From Chlorokybus atmophyticus (lineage: Eukaryota > Streptophyta > Chlorokybophyceae > Chlorokybales > Chlorokybaceae), in the NCBI GenBank assembly GCA_009103225.1, contig RHPI01003389.1, forward strand, positions 536,099 through 600,098: a stretch of DNA of 64,000 bases. The letters run 5' to 3'. The notes beneath the pieces are model-generated. The model did no database searches. It was not told the DNA's origin and worked only from the letters and a program-made list of their open reading frames with translations. Shown here in pieces: positions 13,301 through 23,862 of the stretch. How positions within the stretch are numbered: position 1 is the stretch's first letter; every line of letters begins with the position of its first letter. The position numbers and the translations under genes were made by a program.

Positions 13301-13788
13301 GAGTCCTAATATCTCTGTAGAAGGACACGCAAAGTGAGACACTGCCTGCGCGCCTGCAGTTTACAAGTTGTGTTGGCATGTTTAACAAGCATGTGGACAT
13401 GTGTGCGTATGTACTCGTGGATGAGTCGGCGCTGGTTTTGCACAATCTGCGACACAATCTTCTGCTTGCGCCGCTGCCGCTCCAAATCCATCACCAAACG
13501 CCTGCCAAGCATGAGTCTTCAACACAAGAACAACAGCAACACGCACATGCACGCACGCGCACGCACATTGACACACACATACACACGTCCACATGCACAC
13601 ACGCGCACGCGCACATACCTTCTTTCGCTGCTCTCAATTGCCAGCTGTCCCTGCAGCTCCTCAAGCGTGCCGCTGAGCGCCGCCACAGCCGCCGCGCCCG
13701 CCTCGCAAGACGAGTTGTTTACTGCTGCTGCTGCTGCTGCTGATGGTGATGGCTGCTGCTGGCGAGGATAGCGCTGCTCTCTCGACAT
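7330..13788 (-). CDS. Large coiled-coil protein, 1189 residues, function unknown
   Basis: Minus strand, 23 exons: 13788-13619, 13501-13415, 13142-12959, 12827-12774, 12705-12649, 12453-11969, 11685-11439, 11318-11181, 11098-10868, 10785-10684, 10603-10556, 10484-10428, 10362-10282, 10196-10140, 10074-9991, 9911-9818, 9541-8994, 8919-8854, 8774-8631, 8429-8343, 8202-8092, 8005-7931, 7692-7330. The phases close exactly. The N-terminus is low-complexity (Gln, Ser, Ala). From about residue 40 nearly everything is charged heptad-like sequence, e.g. VLKRVEELEALQHERESERE, RLTELEEECQLLRFHL and ERRVTELLVSCEHSDE. No transmembrane segment or catalytic domain is seen. A short His run (NHHHHEE) interrupts exon 7. 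Exons 11+12 and 13+14 look duplicated. Introns after exons 8 and 11 use GC donors. A structural or scaffold role (cytoskeleton, centriole, Golgi) is only a guess. Exon 20 could start 6 bases earlier. Confidence 0.85.
13262..13319. repeat. Perfect 28-bp inverted repeat with 2-nt spacer inside an intron
   Basis: Arms 13262-13289 and 13292-13319 are exact reverse complements, separated by GA. It lies in intron 2 of the coiled-coil gene, so the pre-mRNA could form a 28-bp hairpin. It may be a tiny MITE or a small-RNA precursor. Confidence 0.95.
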
Positions 13789-14612
13789 CGATGGGAGGCT
13801 GTACTAGTTTGTTGTTGCTCGTCATCGGCTACCTTTTGCTGTTGCATGCACACGGATGTCTCCTTAATTCTTAAAACCAAGTCAAAGCACGCAACAGGCT
13901 AAGTAGCACATACCAGTGGAAGACCATAACTCAAACAAACAAACATCAAGTAGTAGTTCGTCAGAGCACACAGCGATTCCTTGATGATTGAGCTAACACA
14001 ACTTGACCATCACTGACTCCGCTGCATGGAACAGCTCACCAAGACCACAACCGGGAGAGTGTGACCTACCAACATTGTGTAGTACATATGCAAGATGTGC
14101 TGGAAATTACTATGTGACTTAGCAGTCTGTGACTTACCTGCTCATCACTGCACAAATAAACCATTCATGTACAGATTGGATCTACATACTGGCAATGCAG
14201 CACAATCAGGTCAAGCTTTGGCAACCCTAAAGCCAAGTGTGGGCAGAACGACGCCAGTGTCTGTGGGGCTCCCTCTGTAGGCCACGGTGCCCTTACCTCC
14301 AGCAGCCGTCCCGCATGCCCGCAATTGATGTAAACTGTATGACATGGTTGTACATGCTGGCAACCATCCCGCCGCCGCCGCCGCCGCCGCTCGAGCAGAC
14401 AATGGGGTTAAGGTGGATTAAGCGACTGACTGTCAATTCAAACAGGCCGCAAACGCCCTGCCGTGCCAGCACCGCTTTGACCGCAGCGTGCATCGCCGTC
14501 TTCAACAGCATGTTAAGGACTCCTTAGATGTATAATAGGACCGTTGAGGTCGTTTTGAAATTTTATAGGCAAGATACATACAGTTGCGCAACACTCTATC
14601 AGTATATGGTCC
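13789..14612. other. Intergenic, no gene recognised
   Basis: Upstream of the coiled-coil gene. Contains a CCG run (about 14370-14390). A minus-strand frame at 14293-14511 has a protein-like stretch (TAMHAAVKAVLARQG) but no start, splice context or family match, so it is not called. Confidence 0.4.
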
Positions 14613-14684
14613 GGGCAACTGGTCTAGTGGTATGATTCTCGCTTTGGGTGCGAGAGGTCCCGTGTTCGATTCACGGGTTGCCCC
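14613..14684 (+). tRNA. tRNA-Pro, anticodon UGG
   Basis: A 72-nt cloverleaf. The acceptor stem GGGCAAC pairs with GTTGCCC and the discriminator is C. The A box (TGGTCTAGTGGTATG) and the B box (GTTCGATTC inside a CCGTG/CACGG T-stem) are intact. The anticodon loop is CTTTGGG with TGG at the anticodon position. No intron, and no encoded CCA. The sequence closely resembles nuclear tRNA-Pro of land plants. Confidence 0.95.
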
Positions 14685-14728
14685 CTACGTGACCACGTGA
14701 CCATCGCTTTTTCTTTGTCGCACCTTTG

Positions 14729-14872
14729 TGCGCCGGGACGCACAACTAGTGCGTCTGCGGCACCCGATGCAACCTTCAATGAGCTGCGCATCCTCACGTG
14801 TGCGCCGGGACGCACAACTAGTGCGTCTGCGGCACCCGATGCAACCTTCAATGAGCTGCGCATCCTCACGTG
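14729..14872. repeat. Two tandem copies of a 72-bp unit next to tRNA-Pro
   Basis: 14729-14800 and 14801-14872 are essentially identical. Each unit contains a hairpin, GACGCAC-AACTA-GTGCGTC. It begins about 45 bp after the tRNA. It is not a tRNA copy despite the equal length. Confidence 0.9.
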
Positions 14873-15250
14873 ACGCCCTCGTTGCCGTCGCCTGCGACAT
14901 GCGTGCATACAGTAAATTGGCCAAAACAATGTCTCTCCAACATGCTTATACTATGGATCCGAGGCGGCTGTCCTAGGCTAACACACAGGCTGTATACAGG
15001 CGCAGAATGGCATGCATGCACATAAACCCATCGAGAGATCAGTTCTACCGGAGCCTGAGGAGTGGTTGTGCTGTGCTGCCGCCTGCCTTGCCCCAATCCC
15101 TCTCTTGTGTGTGTTCAGAGTAGTAGAGTGAGCATGTTGGCAGTGAGCGTGGGGAAGCACAAGCAACATGGGTCACTGTTGACAACCTTGGGATAGTGAT
15201 CGTGCTGGGCACAACAGCTATCTGTCTGCGTCCTCCTGTTTTGTGTTGCT
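14873..15250. other. Intergenic, no gene recognised
   Basis: Probable promoter and leader of the downstream fusion gene. No clear motif seen. Confidence 0.4.
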
Positions 15251-18200
15251 ATGGACACCGACAACAGCATGCAAGATGCTTCAGGTATGTGCGTGTGCGC
15301 TACTCTCCCAAGCAAATGGTCTGCAGCAGTTTTACTATGATTTTGCGCGCATATGAGTATCTGTTATTCACTGCATGACAGGCCAAGGGCGTGCGGTGCC
15401 TGTATCCGTGGCCGTGCGCCTTCGCCAGCGCGCCCACAGCAAGAAGAACAAGAAAGAGAAGCCTCCCTGCGTGGAGTGCTCACCGGACGCCGCCACCATC
15501 ATATCCACGGGAGACGCCATCGCACGCAGCTCGTTCACGTTCGACTACGCGTTCAACCCAGAAACAATCACACAGGACATATTCCAAGTAAGTGGGCTTG
15601 CCACATGCAACCCTCTATGACTACAGTGCCACAACTTGCAAACCGCCGCCACACGCCACACTGTGGCACGCGCGCACACGCACACGCACACGCACACGCA
15701 CACGCACATCTGTTGATGCCATCAGCCCATTGCTACAAGCCAAACCACTCTTACCATCTGTGCCTGTGGCTATGGCAGGCTTGTGTCCAGCCCCTCGTTG
15801 AGGCTTGCGTCAAGGACAACATTCATTCAGCTCTCCTCCTTCACGGTCCCGGCCGCATCAAGCGCGAGTTGGCTGGCCCCGATGGCCTCGCCGCTCTCGC
15901 CATTGGCGCCGTGATGCAATCCGTGTCCGTGGGACTGATATCCTCCACCTGGTCCTCCTCTCCGTCCTCCTCGTCCTCCTCTAGATCCGTGCGGGCGAGC
16001 GCGGTGCGCGTGGCAGGACAGGAGATGAGTGATCTTGTATCTGGAGGGGGGCTGGATGGGGATGGGGCGGCGATAGCGCCAAGACCCAACGTGCCGGCTG
16101 TGAACTGGCCTGAGGGTGCGGAGGATGTTGTGGTGAAGGAAGCCAATGAGCTTATGGTGTTGTTTGACCGCGCCCTCGCCCTCCGCAAAGAGGTACAGCA
16201 GGACCACTTTCACCAGCAGGTTCAGTGCACACAGACACTACCCCAGCAAGTCTGAGATGCATCTGACGTAGTAGTCCTCAAGCGGCGCACACGCACACAA
16301 GTGCATACACTCACGCACATGCACGCGCACACATTTACATAAAGGCGCACGCATGTGTGCGCGCACCGACAGACAGCACGTCACTTACCCTTCTCTCCGT
16401 GTGCACAGAAAGACACAAAAGAAGACAAGTCCTCCTCTGCACTGCTTCTGATAACAGTTCAAGTATGTTGATTGGCAGTACTGTAACTATGGCAAGTCAG
16501 CAGCCGCAACTCTCTGGTGTTGACTTGATGGTGTATAGGTGAGCAATGATGCCGGGACACGTGTTGGCACGCTGCTCATCGCCGACTTGGCAAGAAGGTG
16601 CGGGCATGAGGGTGCGATACAGTTTGCATATAACAGATGCCAATGTGTGCTCTCTGATTCCCTCTTTGCAGCGATTCTGAACCTGACAGCCACGACAACA
16701 ACATGGCCGCCTTCAAAGACGTCATCAAACACCTGTCTGCCACGCGAAAAGCCACCACTGCCCCACCTTGTAAGCAGTTTATATCAATACTGTTACACGC
16801 ACACACACACACACTCACCGCACGCTCAAACTCCCTCAGATGCGTCGTCCCCTCTCACTCTTCTTCTTTCCCACGCCCTTGGCGGTCCCTGCCGCACGCT
16901 GGTGCTGCTGCACGCCAACGCAGCGGCCAAGGCGCAGGCGGACACCATGGAACTACTGAGGTGAGGATTGAGAGTGCAGAAGAGTGTGACAGAGATAGAA
17001 GTGTGTGTGGGGGGGGTTGTGTTATTGAGTTCGTCGTGCTGTTTCAGGTTTTGTACCAGAGTCAAGCAGGTGATGAACTATCCGACTGTGAACGAGATCG
17101 CAAAGCAGGTAGGTTTGTGTTGATGTGCTGCAGTGAGCTTTCGTGTTGTTGTGTTTGAGCTGACTGTGCTGCGGCGATTGGTGAAGGTGCCTGCTCCGGG
17201 AGCGCTTGTGCCGTGCCCGATATGCACCGAGCCGCTCGATGAACAGGTGTGCATATGTGTACGTGTGTGTTTTTCTTTCTCTGAATGTGTGCGTGTTCGC
17301 GAGTGTATTATGTGATGGTGACTGACTGTTTTGGCTGTTGACAGGACATGCAGTTGACGCCCTGTGCGTGTGGTTACCGCCCCTGCCTCCTCTGCTTCGA
17401 CAAGCTCATGACACAGGTAGCGTACCCAACACAAGCATCCAGGTGCTGCCGATGGCTATGTGTGCTCCTCTGATACCGACAATACTGCCACAGGGTGATG
17501 CGCGCTGCCCGTCCTGCCGCGCACCGTACGGCCTCCAACCCACGTTCAACGTCGACGCCAGCGATGTCGCGGAGAGGGCTAACCTCGTGCCGGAACGCAT
17601 CCTGGACTCGCACCACCAGCAGGTGCAGTACAGTAGGGTACTCAGTTGACTACGTGCGTGTGCGCATGTACACATGTGTGTCTCCGTGCATACGTGCATG
17701 ACCCTCCTTGCTGTCCACAGGGCGTGACATACTACTTGCTAAAGTGGCGTGGGCTCAGCGATGCCGCGAGCACGTGGGAGCCCGAGGCTGCCGTGCGCGG
17801 CGGGACAGACGCCAGCACACTCATAGCCCAATACGAAGCCGCAAGAGCCGGTACGTTGTGGTTGGTAAAGTGTGTATGTGTCATGTTATACTGACTCGCA
17901 CACGTGCACACAGCCATGGTGCTTCAGCAGACCGGGAAGAAAGCCCCTCCTTCTCTCTACAACAGCGCCATCAACAACAACAACAATCCACACAACAACC
18001 ACCCGAGTGCAGTCTGGTACCCGCCCGAGCTCGCGGCAGTGAGCGCCATCAACCCGCACACGCTGCCACCGCAAGCATTCCACCATGGACCAATCTGGTA
18101 AGTGGTAGCTGAAGCCAACACAACATGGTATCAAACTGTTACACACATTTGTGTATGTGTGTGCAGGCGGCAGCCGGGTGCTCCCCCGAGCGCGATATCC

Positions 18201-21200
18201 GTATCCGTGCTTCCACCAGCGCCGAGTGCTTTCATGCCTCCTCGCTCAGGTATCCACAATCAACACTACCCCAACAACACCAACACCCACGCCGCGCACG
18301 CTCTCCGGGTACAAGCCACATCCGGCTGGAGCAACATCGCCCCACCCAACCCCAACATGTATCAGACATCCATCATTGGCGGCACCATTCACAAGGTTGA
18401 CGCATACGGTGGTGTTGGCGGAGGAGGAGGTGGGCCAGGTGGTAGCCGTGTGAAGGTGGATGACATCGATGACGGTGATGAAGAGGGTGGGAACGCGCGC
18501 ATACTCACGGTGAAGAGAGCGATGCCCGCCTCGCTCACGGCGCCGTATAGAATAAGTCTCATGCTGCGGCTGGCGGCACTGATTGGATTTCTGTATTGGA
18601 GGATTTCGAACCCAAACCCGGCGGCGTACGCGCTGTGGGGCATATCGGTCGCATGCGAGGTACGTGCGTGTGCGTGTGTACGGGCACGGATGTGGCAGTG
18701 TATGCGTGCGTGCGCGAATGTGTGTGGCTTAGGCATGTATGCGACTGTATTTCCGCACCTTGTGACGCGTGCACTGCACGGGTCTATGAGTATGTGCGTT
18801 GCGCATGCTCACGCATGTGCAACGCACATACACGCACGCGTAAGCAAATTGACAGTGAGACACACTCTTTCTGCGTGACACACACACAGAAAGAGTGCAT
18901 CTCTGTGCGTTTGTGTGCGCACATGTATGTCTCCGTCTGAATGTACATGTGGGCTTCAAACAGAGTGCTTGTTCCCAACCACTCCTTCCTTCTGCTCAAC
19001 TCATATCTCCCCTCCCCTGCCAGGTCTGGTTCGGCATGGCTTGGCTCCTCGACCAAGCCCCCAAGCTCTCCCCCGTCTACCGCGTGACCTACACGGACCG
19101 TCTCCCCCGCGACGCCTCCCTCCTCCCCGCCGTCGACATCGTCATCACCACCGCCGACCCGTCCAAAGAACCGCCCATCACGACCGCGAACACGGTGCTG
19201 TCGTGCATGGCGATGAGGTACCCGGCGGGGAAACTGGCGATATACGTCACGGATGACGCGGCGTCCAAGTGGGTGTTTGATACCATCGCGGAGACGGTGA
19301 GGTTTGCGAGGGTGTGGGTGCCGTTCGCGCATAGGTACAATGTGGAGCCGAGGGCGCCGGAGATGTACTTCAGCAACGTCAAAGGCGTACGCAGAGGAGG
19401 TGAGTTGCGTGCAAAAACTAGCATGACTGGCTCATATACTCACTGAGACACTGGCTGAGTCTCTCGCAGCAATACACCAATCCAAGCACGCACACCCACA
19501 CACTCACCCACCACCACACTCTCACCATCTCACACGCTCACTCTCACTCTTACTCTCTCACCCACACTGGACTCACTCGCTCACTCATCCACACGGTGGA
19601 CCCACCCACTCACTCACTCTCTCACTCACTATGGTCTCACTCTCTGCATAACACTCCCCCACCCACCCACCCGACCCTCTCTCTCCCCCCCTGGCAGCCC
19701 CCTCTTCCCCCCGCGCCCGCGCCGAGCAGGACTCCGCCCGCCGCCTTGTCCACGCCGCCTACGACAAGTTCAAGTCCCGCGTCGCCGCTCTGGGCGAGCT
19801 CGCCAACGCCGCAGACAACAACGACTCCGACTACTACCAGGGGTGGCCGGGGAGGGACAGGAGGGACCACGACCCCATCGTGCAGGTGTTTCATCACCCG
19901 GGGGAGGATGAAGACAAGGACTGCGTGCTGCCGTATGTCGTGTACATCGCGCGTGAGAAGCGACTGGGATTCATGCACCACAAGAAGGTGCGTGCGTGTG
20001 GGCGTGTTGGTGTGCGCGTGCACGCAAGCTGCAGTTTGTGTGTACGCTTGTGTGTGTGGGTGACTTGCAAGCCCTTTACTCAACACACCCACCCCTACCC
20101 ATGCAGGCCGGTAGTGCCAACGCTGCGGTGCGCGCCTCCGCCCTCATCACCAACGGTCAGTTCCTGATGAACCTGGACTGCGACCACTACGTCCACAACA
20201 GCGACGCCCTCCGCGAGGCCATGTGCATCCTGCTCGACCCCGTCGTCGGAGACTCCATCGGGTACGTGCAGTTCCCGCAACGCTTCGACGCCATCGACAG
20301 ATCCGACAGGTGAGTCGGTGTTACCGTTGTTGTTGTTGTTGTTGTGTTGATGATAACTCTGTGGCACATCCACACTTGCAGATATGCCAACCACAACATT
20401 GTGTTCTACGAAGCCGGCATGAAAGGTCTCGACGGCGTGCAAGGACCGTTCTACATCGGCACAGGCTGCGTCTTCCGCCGAAAGGTGAGACACACACTGT
20501 GACGCAACTTAACATACTGATCATGTCATCCCCCTACCCACACACACACACCTTGCAACAGGCCTTGTATGGTGCTACTCCCGACCACTTGCCCAAGTCT
20601 CGCGACTGCTTGTGTTGTTGTTGTTTCGGCGGCGGTCGTCGTCGCAAGGAGGAGGAGGAGCGTGCCAAGGCGAGGAAGAACGAGGCCGCCGCGCACGCCG
20701 CGGATGCGCACGTACTCGCTGCGGATCACCTCGCCATCGTACTCGCAAGCCGCACACGCGCAAACAACAACAGCAACTTCAACCAGGCGACACGCGTACC
20801 GAGCACAACGGCCAAAAGACTTGGACTCCTCCCGTCACTGGTCAGAAGGTACACACACACAACGTCACAACATTTGCGTGTCACACGCAATACGTGTGTA
20901 TGTGCAAGCGTGCACATGTGTGCGTGTGTGTGCGTGCGCGTGCGCGCGTGTGCAGACGACATTGCATGCAGTCTTTCTGCAATACTGGGCGAGAACGCAC
21001 GGCTCGACACGCACACGCACACGCATACGCACTCACACTCGCACTCTCTCCCCTCAGTGTCGCTCAAGTCGAGGGCAGCGCCCTCCCCAAGCCCTCCAAG
21101 CGCCGCTCCACCCTGGCCCCGATCCCCCCCCAGTCCCCTCGGACGGTGCTGACGGACGTCGCGACCGCCATCGCGTGCGACTACGAGGACCAGAGCGAGT

Positions 21201-23217
21201 GGGGGAAGGAGATCGGGTGGCTTTATGGATCAGTCACGGAAGATGTGGTCACCGGGTAGGGAGTGCGGGTGTGGGTGTGGGTGTGTATGTGTGCGTGCAT
21301 ATATGTCCAAGTCAACGTACACAATCATGGGCCAACTCTCATGCTTCTCAACTGTATGCGTGCGGACATGTATGTATATGTGTGTTTGCACGCGCACACA
21401 TACACGTGTTCGCACGCATATGGACCAAAGTACAAGTACATGCATGCGTATGCATGCACAACTGCAGACTCTCTTGCTACTACACACTCACAGGCAAGCT
21501 CACACTCTCATGTGTACACTGTATCAACACTCCCCCGACGTTGTTCTCTCCACAGTTACCTCCTCCACTCCCGCGGTTGGCGCAGCGCCTACTGCAACCC
21601 CTCTCGTCCCGCCTTCAAGGGCACGGCCCCCATCAACCTGGCGGACCGGCTGCACCAGCTGCTGCGCTGGGCCACGGGCTCCGTCGAGATATTCTTCTCG
21701 AGGAGGAACGCGCTGCTGTGCGGGGGAGGGTCCAGACTCAAGTTGGCACAGGTGGGGGGAGGATGGATTGTTGTTGTGGACGTGCGTGCGTATGAGCGTG
21801 AGTGATTGTGTGTATTCCACTTGTGTTCATCAGCGCAAGCGCGTGTGCGTCTGTGCTCTCGTCAGAGTGTGTGCGCATGCGCGTGCACATGTCTGCGTGT
21901 GCGTATACGTTGGTGTGTGCGTGTGCGTGTGTACGAGCGATCCTGTGATACTCATCACTAACATCACCTCCGCAGCGTTTGGCGTACATCAACGTGTGCG
22001 TGTACCCCTTCACGGGCATCATCCTGCTTCTGTACACGCTGCTGCCTCCCGTCTGTCTCATGGCCAACCGCTTCATCATGCCTGCCGTCAACCTTGAGGC
22101 CGTCATCTTCTACCTCTGCTTCTTCCTCACGGTGTTCGCCTCGGCGCTGCTCGAGCTAAGGTGGTCTGGAGTCTCTATCGACGCATGGTGGCGCACGGAA
22201 CAGTTCTGGATCATCGCTGGCATCTCCGCACACGTCGCCGGTAACACACCTTTGCTGATGAGACTCTCAAACATGCTTTTTGCATTCACTCTCACACATG
22301 CAGTGACACGCACACTTGTGCTCACGCTCATGGTGACGGTTGCACTTTGGCACAGATTGAGCGTGTATGAGAGTATGAGTGTGAGAGTAGGTTTCGCACT
22401 CGCACTCACACTTACTCAATGTGAATTTGTGGATTTGTACACTCGCACCGATGTCACGCTTGCACACATGCACAACCTCACGCTCACGGTCTCACGCTAC
22501 GCAAAACTTGAGTTGCATCACACTTACGCTCAGCACACTGACACGCTTACGCTCAGCACTATGGTCCCCTCTCCAGGTGTAATCCAGGGTGTTATGAAGG
22601 CTGTTGCTGGTGTCGACATTGAGTTTCGCTTGACTGCCAAAGGAAACGAGCATGACGACGATGACTTTGACTCCACCAATCCGCGCGAGAACAGTGCAGA
22701 GCTCTACAAATTTAGGGTGGGTGTGTCTGTGAGTTGCGCAGTGAGACAGAGTGATGCTGCCATTGTTGACGTGGCGGTTGTGCCGACAGTTCACGTGGCT
22801 CATTGTCGTGCCCGTCACTGTGATGCTGCTGAACATTCTTGGCATCGTTGCTGGCTTTGCCACGGCTATTACCGGAGGCAACTGGGGTGAGTAGTAGTCT
22901 CAATCAAGGACCAGCTGGCCATCGGTGAGGTGTCTACAACCCACTCACATGCTGCGCTTACCTTTTCAGCGGAGCTGGCCGGCAAAGTCATCTTCAGCTT
23001 GTGGGTGCTCATCCACATGTACCCATTCGCCAAGGTGAGTCGTGCCTTCTGGCAGCGTGATGTCTCACACGCAAGGCAACATTATCAAAATGATTCCTTG
23101 CTGCAGGGCTTGATGGGCAAACGGAGCCGCCCGCCGACCATTGTCATCATCTGGAGTCTGCTCATCACAGTTGTGTTCGCCGGAGCATGGGTGCTGGTCT
23201 TCCGCAGAAACGATTGA
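15251..23217 (+). CDS. Degenerate kinesin motor - RING - chromodomain - plant-type cellulose synthase fusion
   Basis: 26 exons: 15251-15284, 15382-15587, 15779-16192, 16409-16462, 16539-16597, 16672-16769, 16840-16960, 17048-17108, 17160-17246, 17345-17416, 17494-17622, 17721-17850, 17914-18097, 18167-18659, 19024-19399, 19698-19987, 20107-20309, 20382-20484, 20562-20848, 21058-21255, 21556-21751, 21976-22240, 22577-22716, 22790-22886, 22970-23034, 23107-23217; 1490 residues, all phases closing. Residues 20-349 follow a kinesin motor ([39 protein letters not shown]) but lack the P-loop and switch residues. The RING has Cys 368, 371, 385, 387, 392, 395, 407 and 410. The chromodomain spans about 433-485 ([18 protein letters not shown]). 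From about 660 on it is a cellulose synthase: DD791-792, NLDCDHY (Asp 960/962), VTED (1196), QLLRW (1234-1238), a plant-conserved region, a Cys-rich variable loop, two N-terminal and about six C-terminal helices. It would make beta-1,4-glucan at the plasma membrane. No in-frame ATG precedes the RING, so it must be spliced from upstream. Confidence 0.82.
18791..18897. repeat. Two adjacent hairpins inside intron 14 of the fusion gene
   Basis: First stem: 18791-18802 pairs exactly with 18819-18830 (12 bp). Second stem: 18863-18873 pairs exactly with 18887-18897 (11 bp). Both lie in the intron just after the exon encoding the first membrane helix. Confidence 0.85.
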
Positions 23218-23862
23218 GCACCAGTGGCCCTTTACCCAAACCGTGTTGACGGGAAGCATGCTAGAGCATGCATTGTGCCTGAGTGTGGTGTTAAACCGTG
23301 TGCTGGACTGCTCACGAGAAGTGCGTCCTGTGATGACTCTCAAAAAACAAGTTGTTTGATATGCGAAATACACAGCTATGTGCGTCATAAGCCCNNNNNN
23401 NNNNNNNNNNNNNNNNNNNNNNNNNNNNNNNNNNNNNNNNNNNNNNNNNNNNNNNNNNNNNNNNNNNNNNNNNNNNNNNNNNNNNNNNNNNNNNNNNNNN
23501 NNNNNNNNNNNNNNNNNNNNNNNNNNNNNNNNNNNNNNNNNNNNNNNNNNNNNNNNNNNNNNNNNNNNNNNNNNNNNNNNNNNNNNNNNNNNNNNNNNNN
23601 NNNNNNNNNNNNNNNNNNNNNNNNNNNNNNNNNNNNNNNNNNNNNNNNNNNNNNNNNNNNNNNNNNNNNNNNNNNNNNNNNNNNNNNNNNNNNNNNNNNN
23701 NNNNNNNNNNNNNNNNNNNNNNNNNNNNNNNNNNNNNNNNNNNNNNNNNNNNNNNNNNNNAGCCCCCCCCTGCACACATACTACTCACAGTCTAGTACGA
23801 CCTCCATAACAAGTCTACCATATCTCCATTGCAGAACCATGAGCTGTGTGACAAGTAGCAAT
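23218..23862. other. Intergenic with assembly gap of N (23395-23760)
   Basis: 366 undetermined bases. The flanks hold the 3' regions of the fusion gene (+) and the BRCT/ePHD gene (-). Any protein frames across the gap are meaningless. Confidence 0.95.

Noticed and set aside
14729-14872. A CRISPR-like repeat
   Set aside because: Two adjacent 72-bp copies without spacers, in a eukaryotic genome.
14613-14872. The 72-bp tandem unit as duplicated tRNA genes
   Set aside because: The unit has the same length as the tRNA but no A-box, B-box or cloverleaf.
20223-21795. Two long plus-strand frames over the fusion gene
   Set aside because: They run through introns; only the parts in phase with cellulose synthase motifs are real exons.
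17916-23217. A separate cellulose synthase gene starting at the ATG at 17916
   Set aside because: The ATG lies directly after a good acceptor, and the exon continues the chromodomain exon in matching phase. Starting there would drop the RING that this family normally carries. Kept only as an alternative that transcripts should test.
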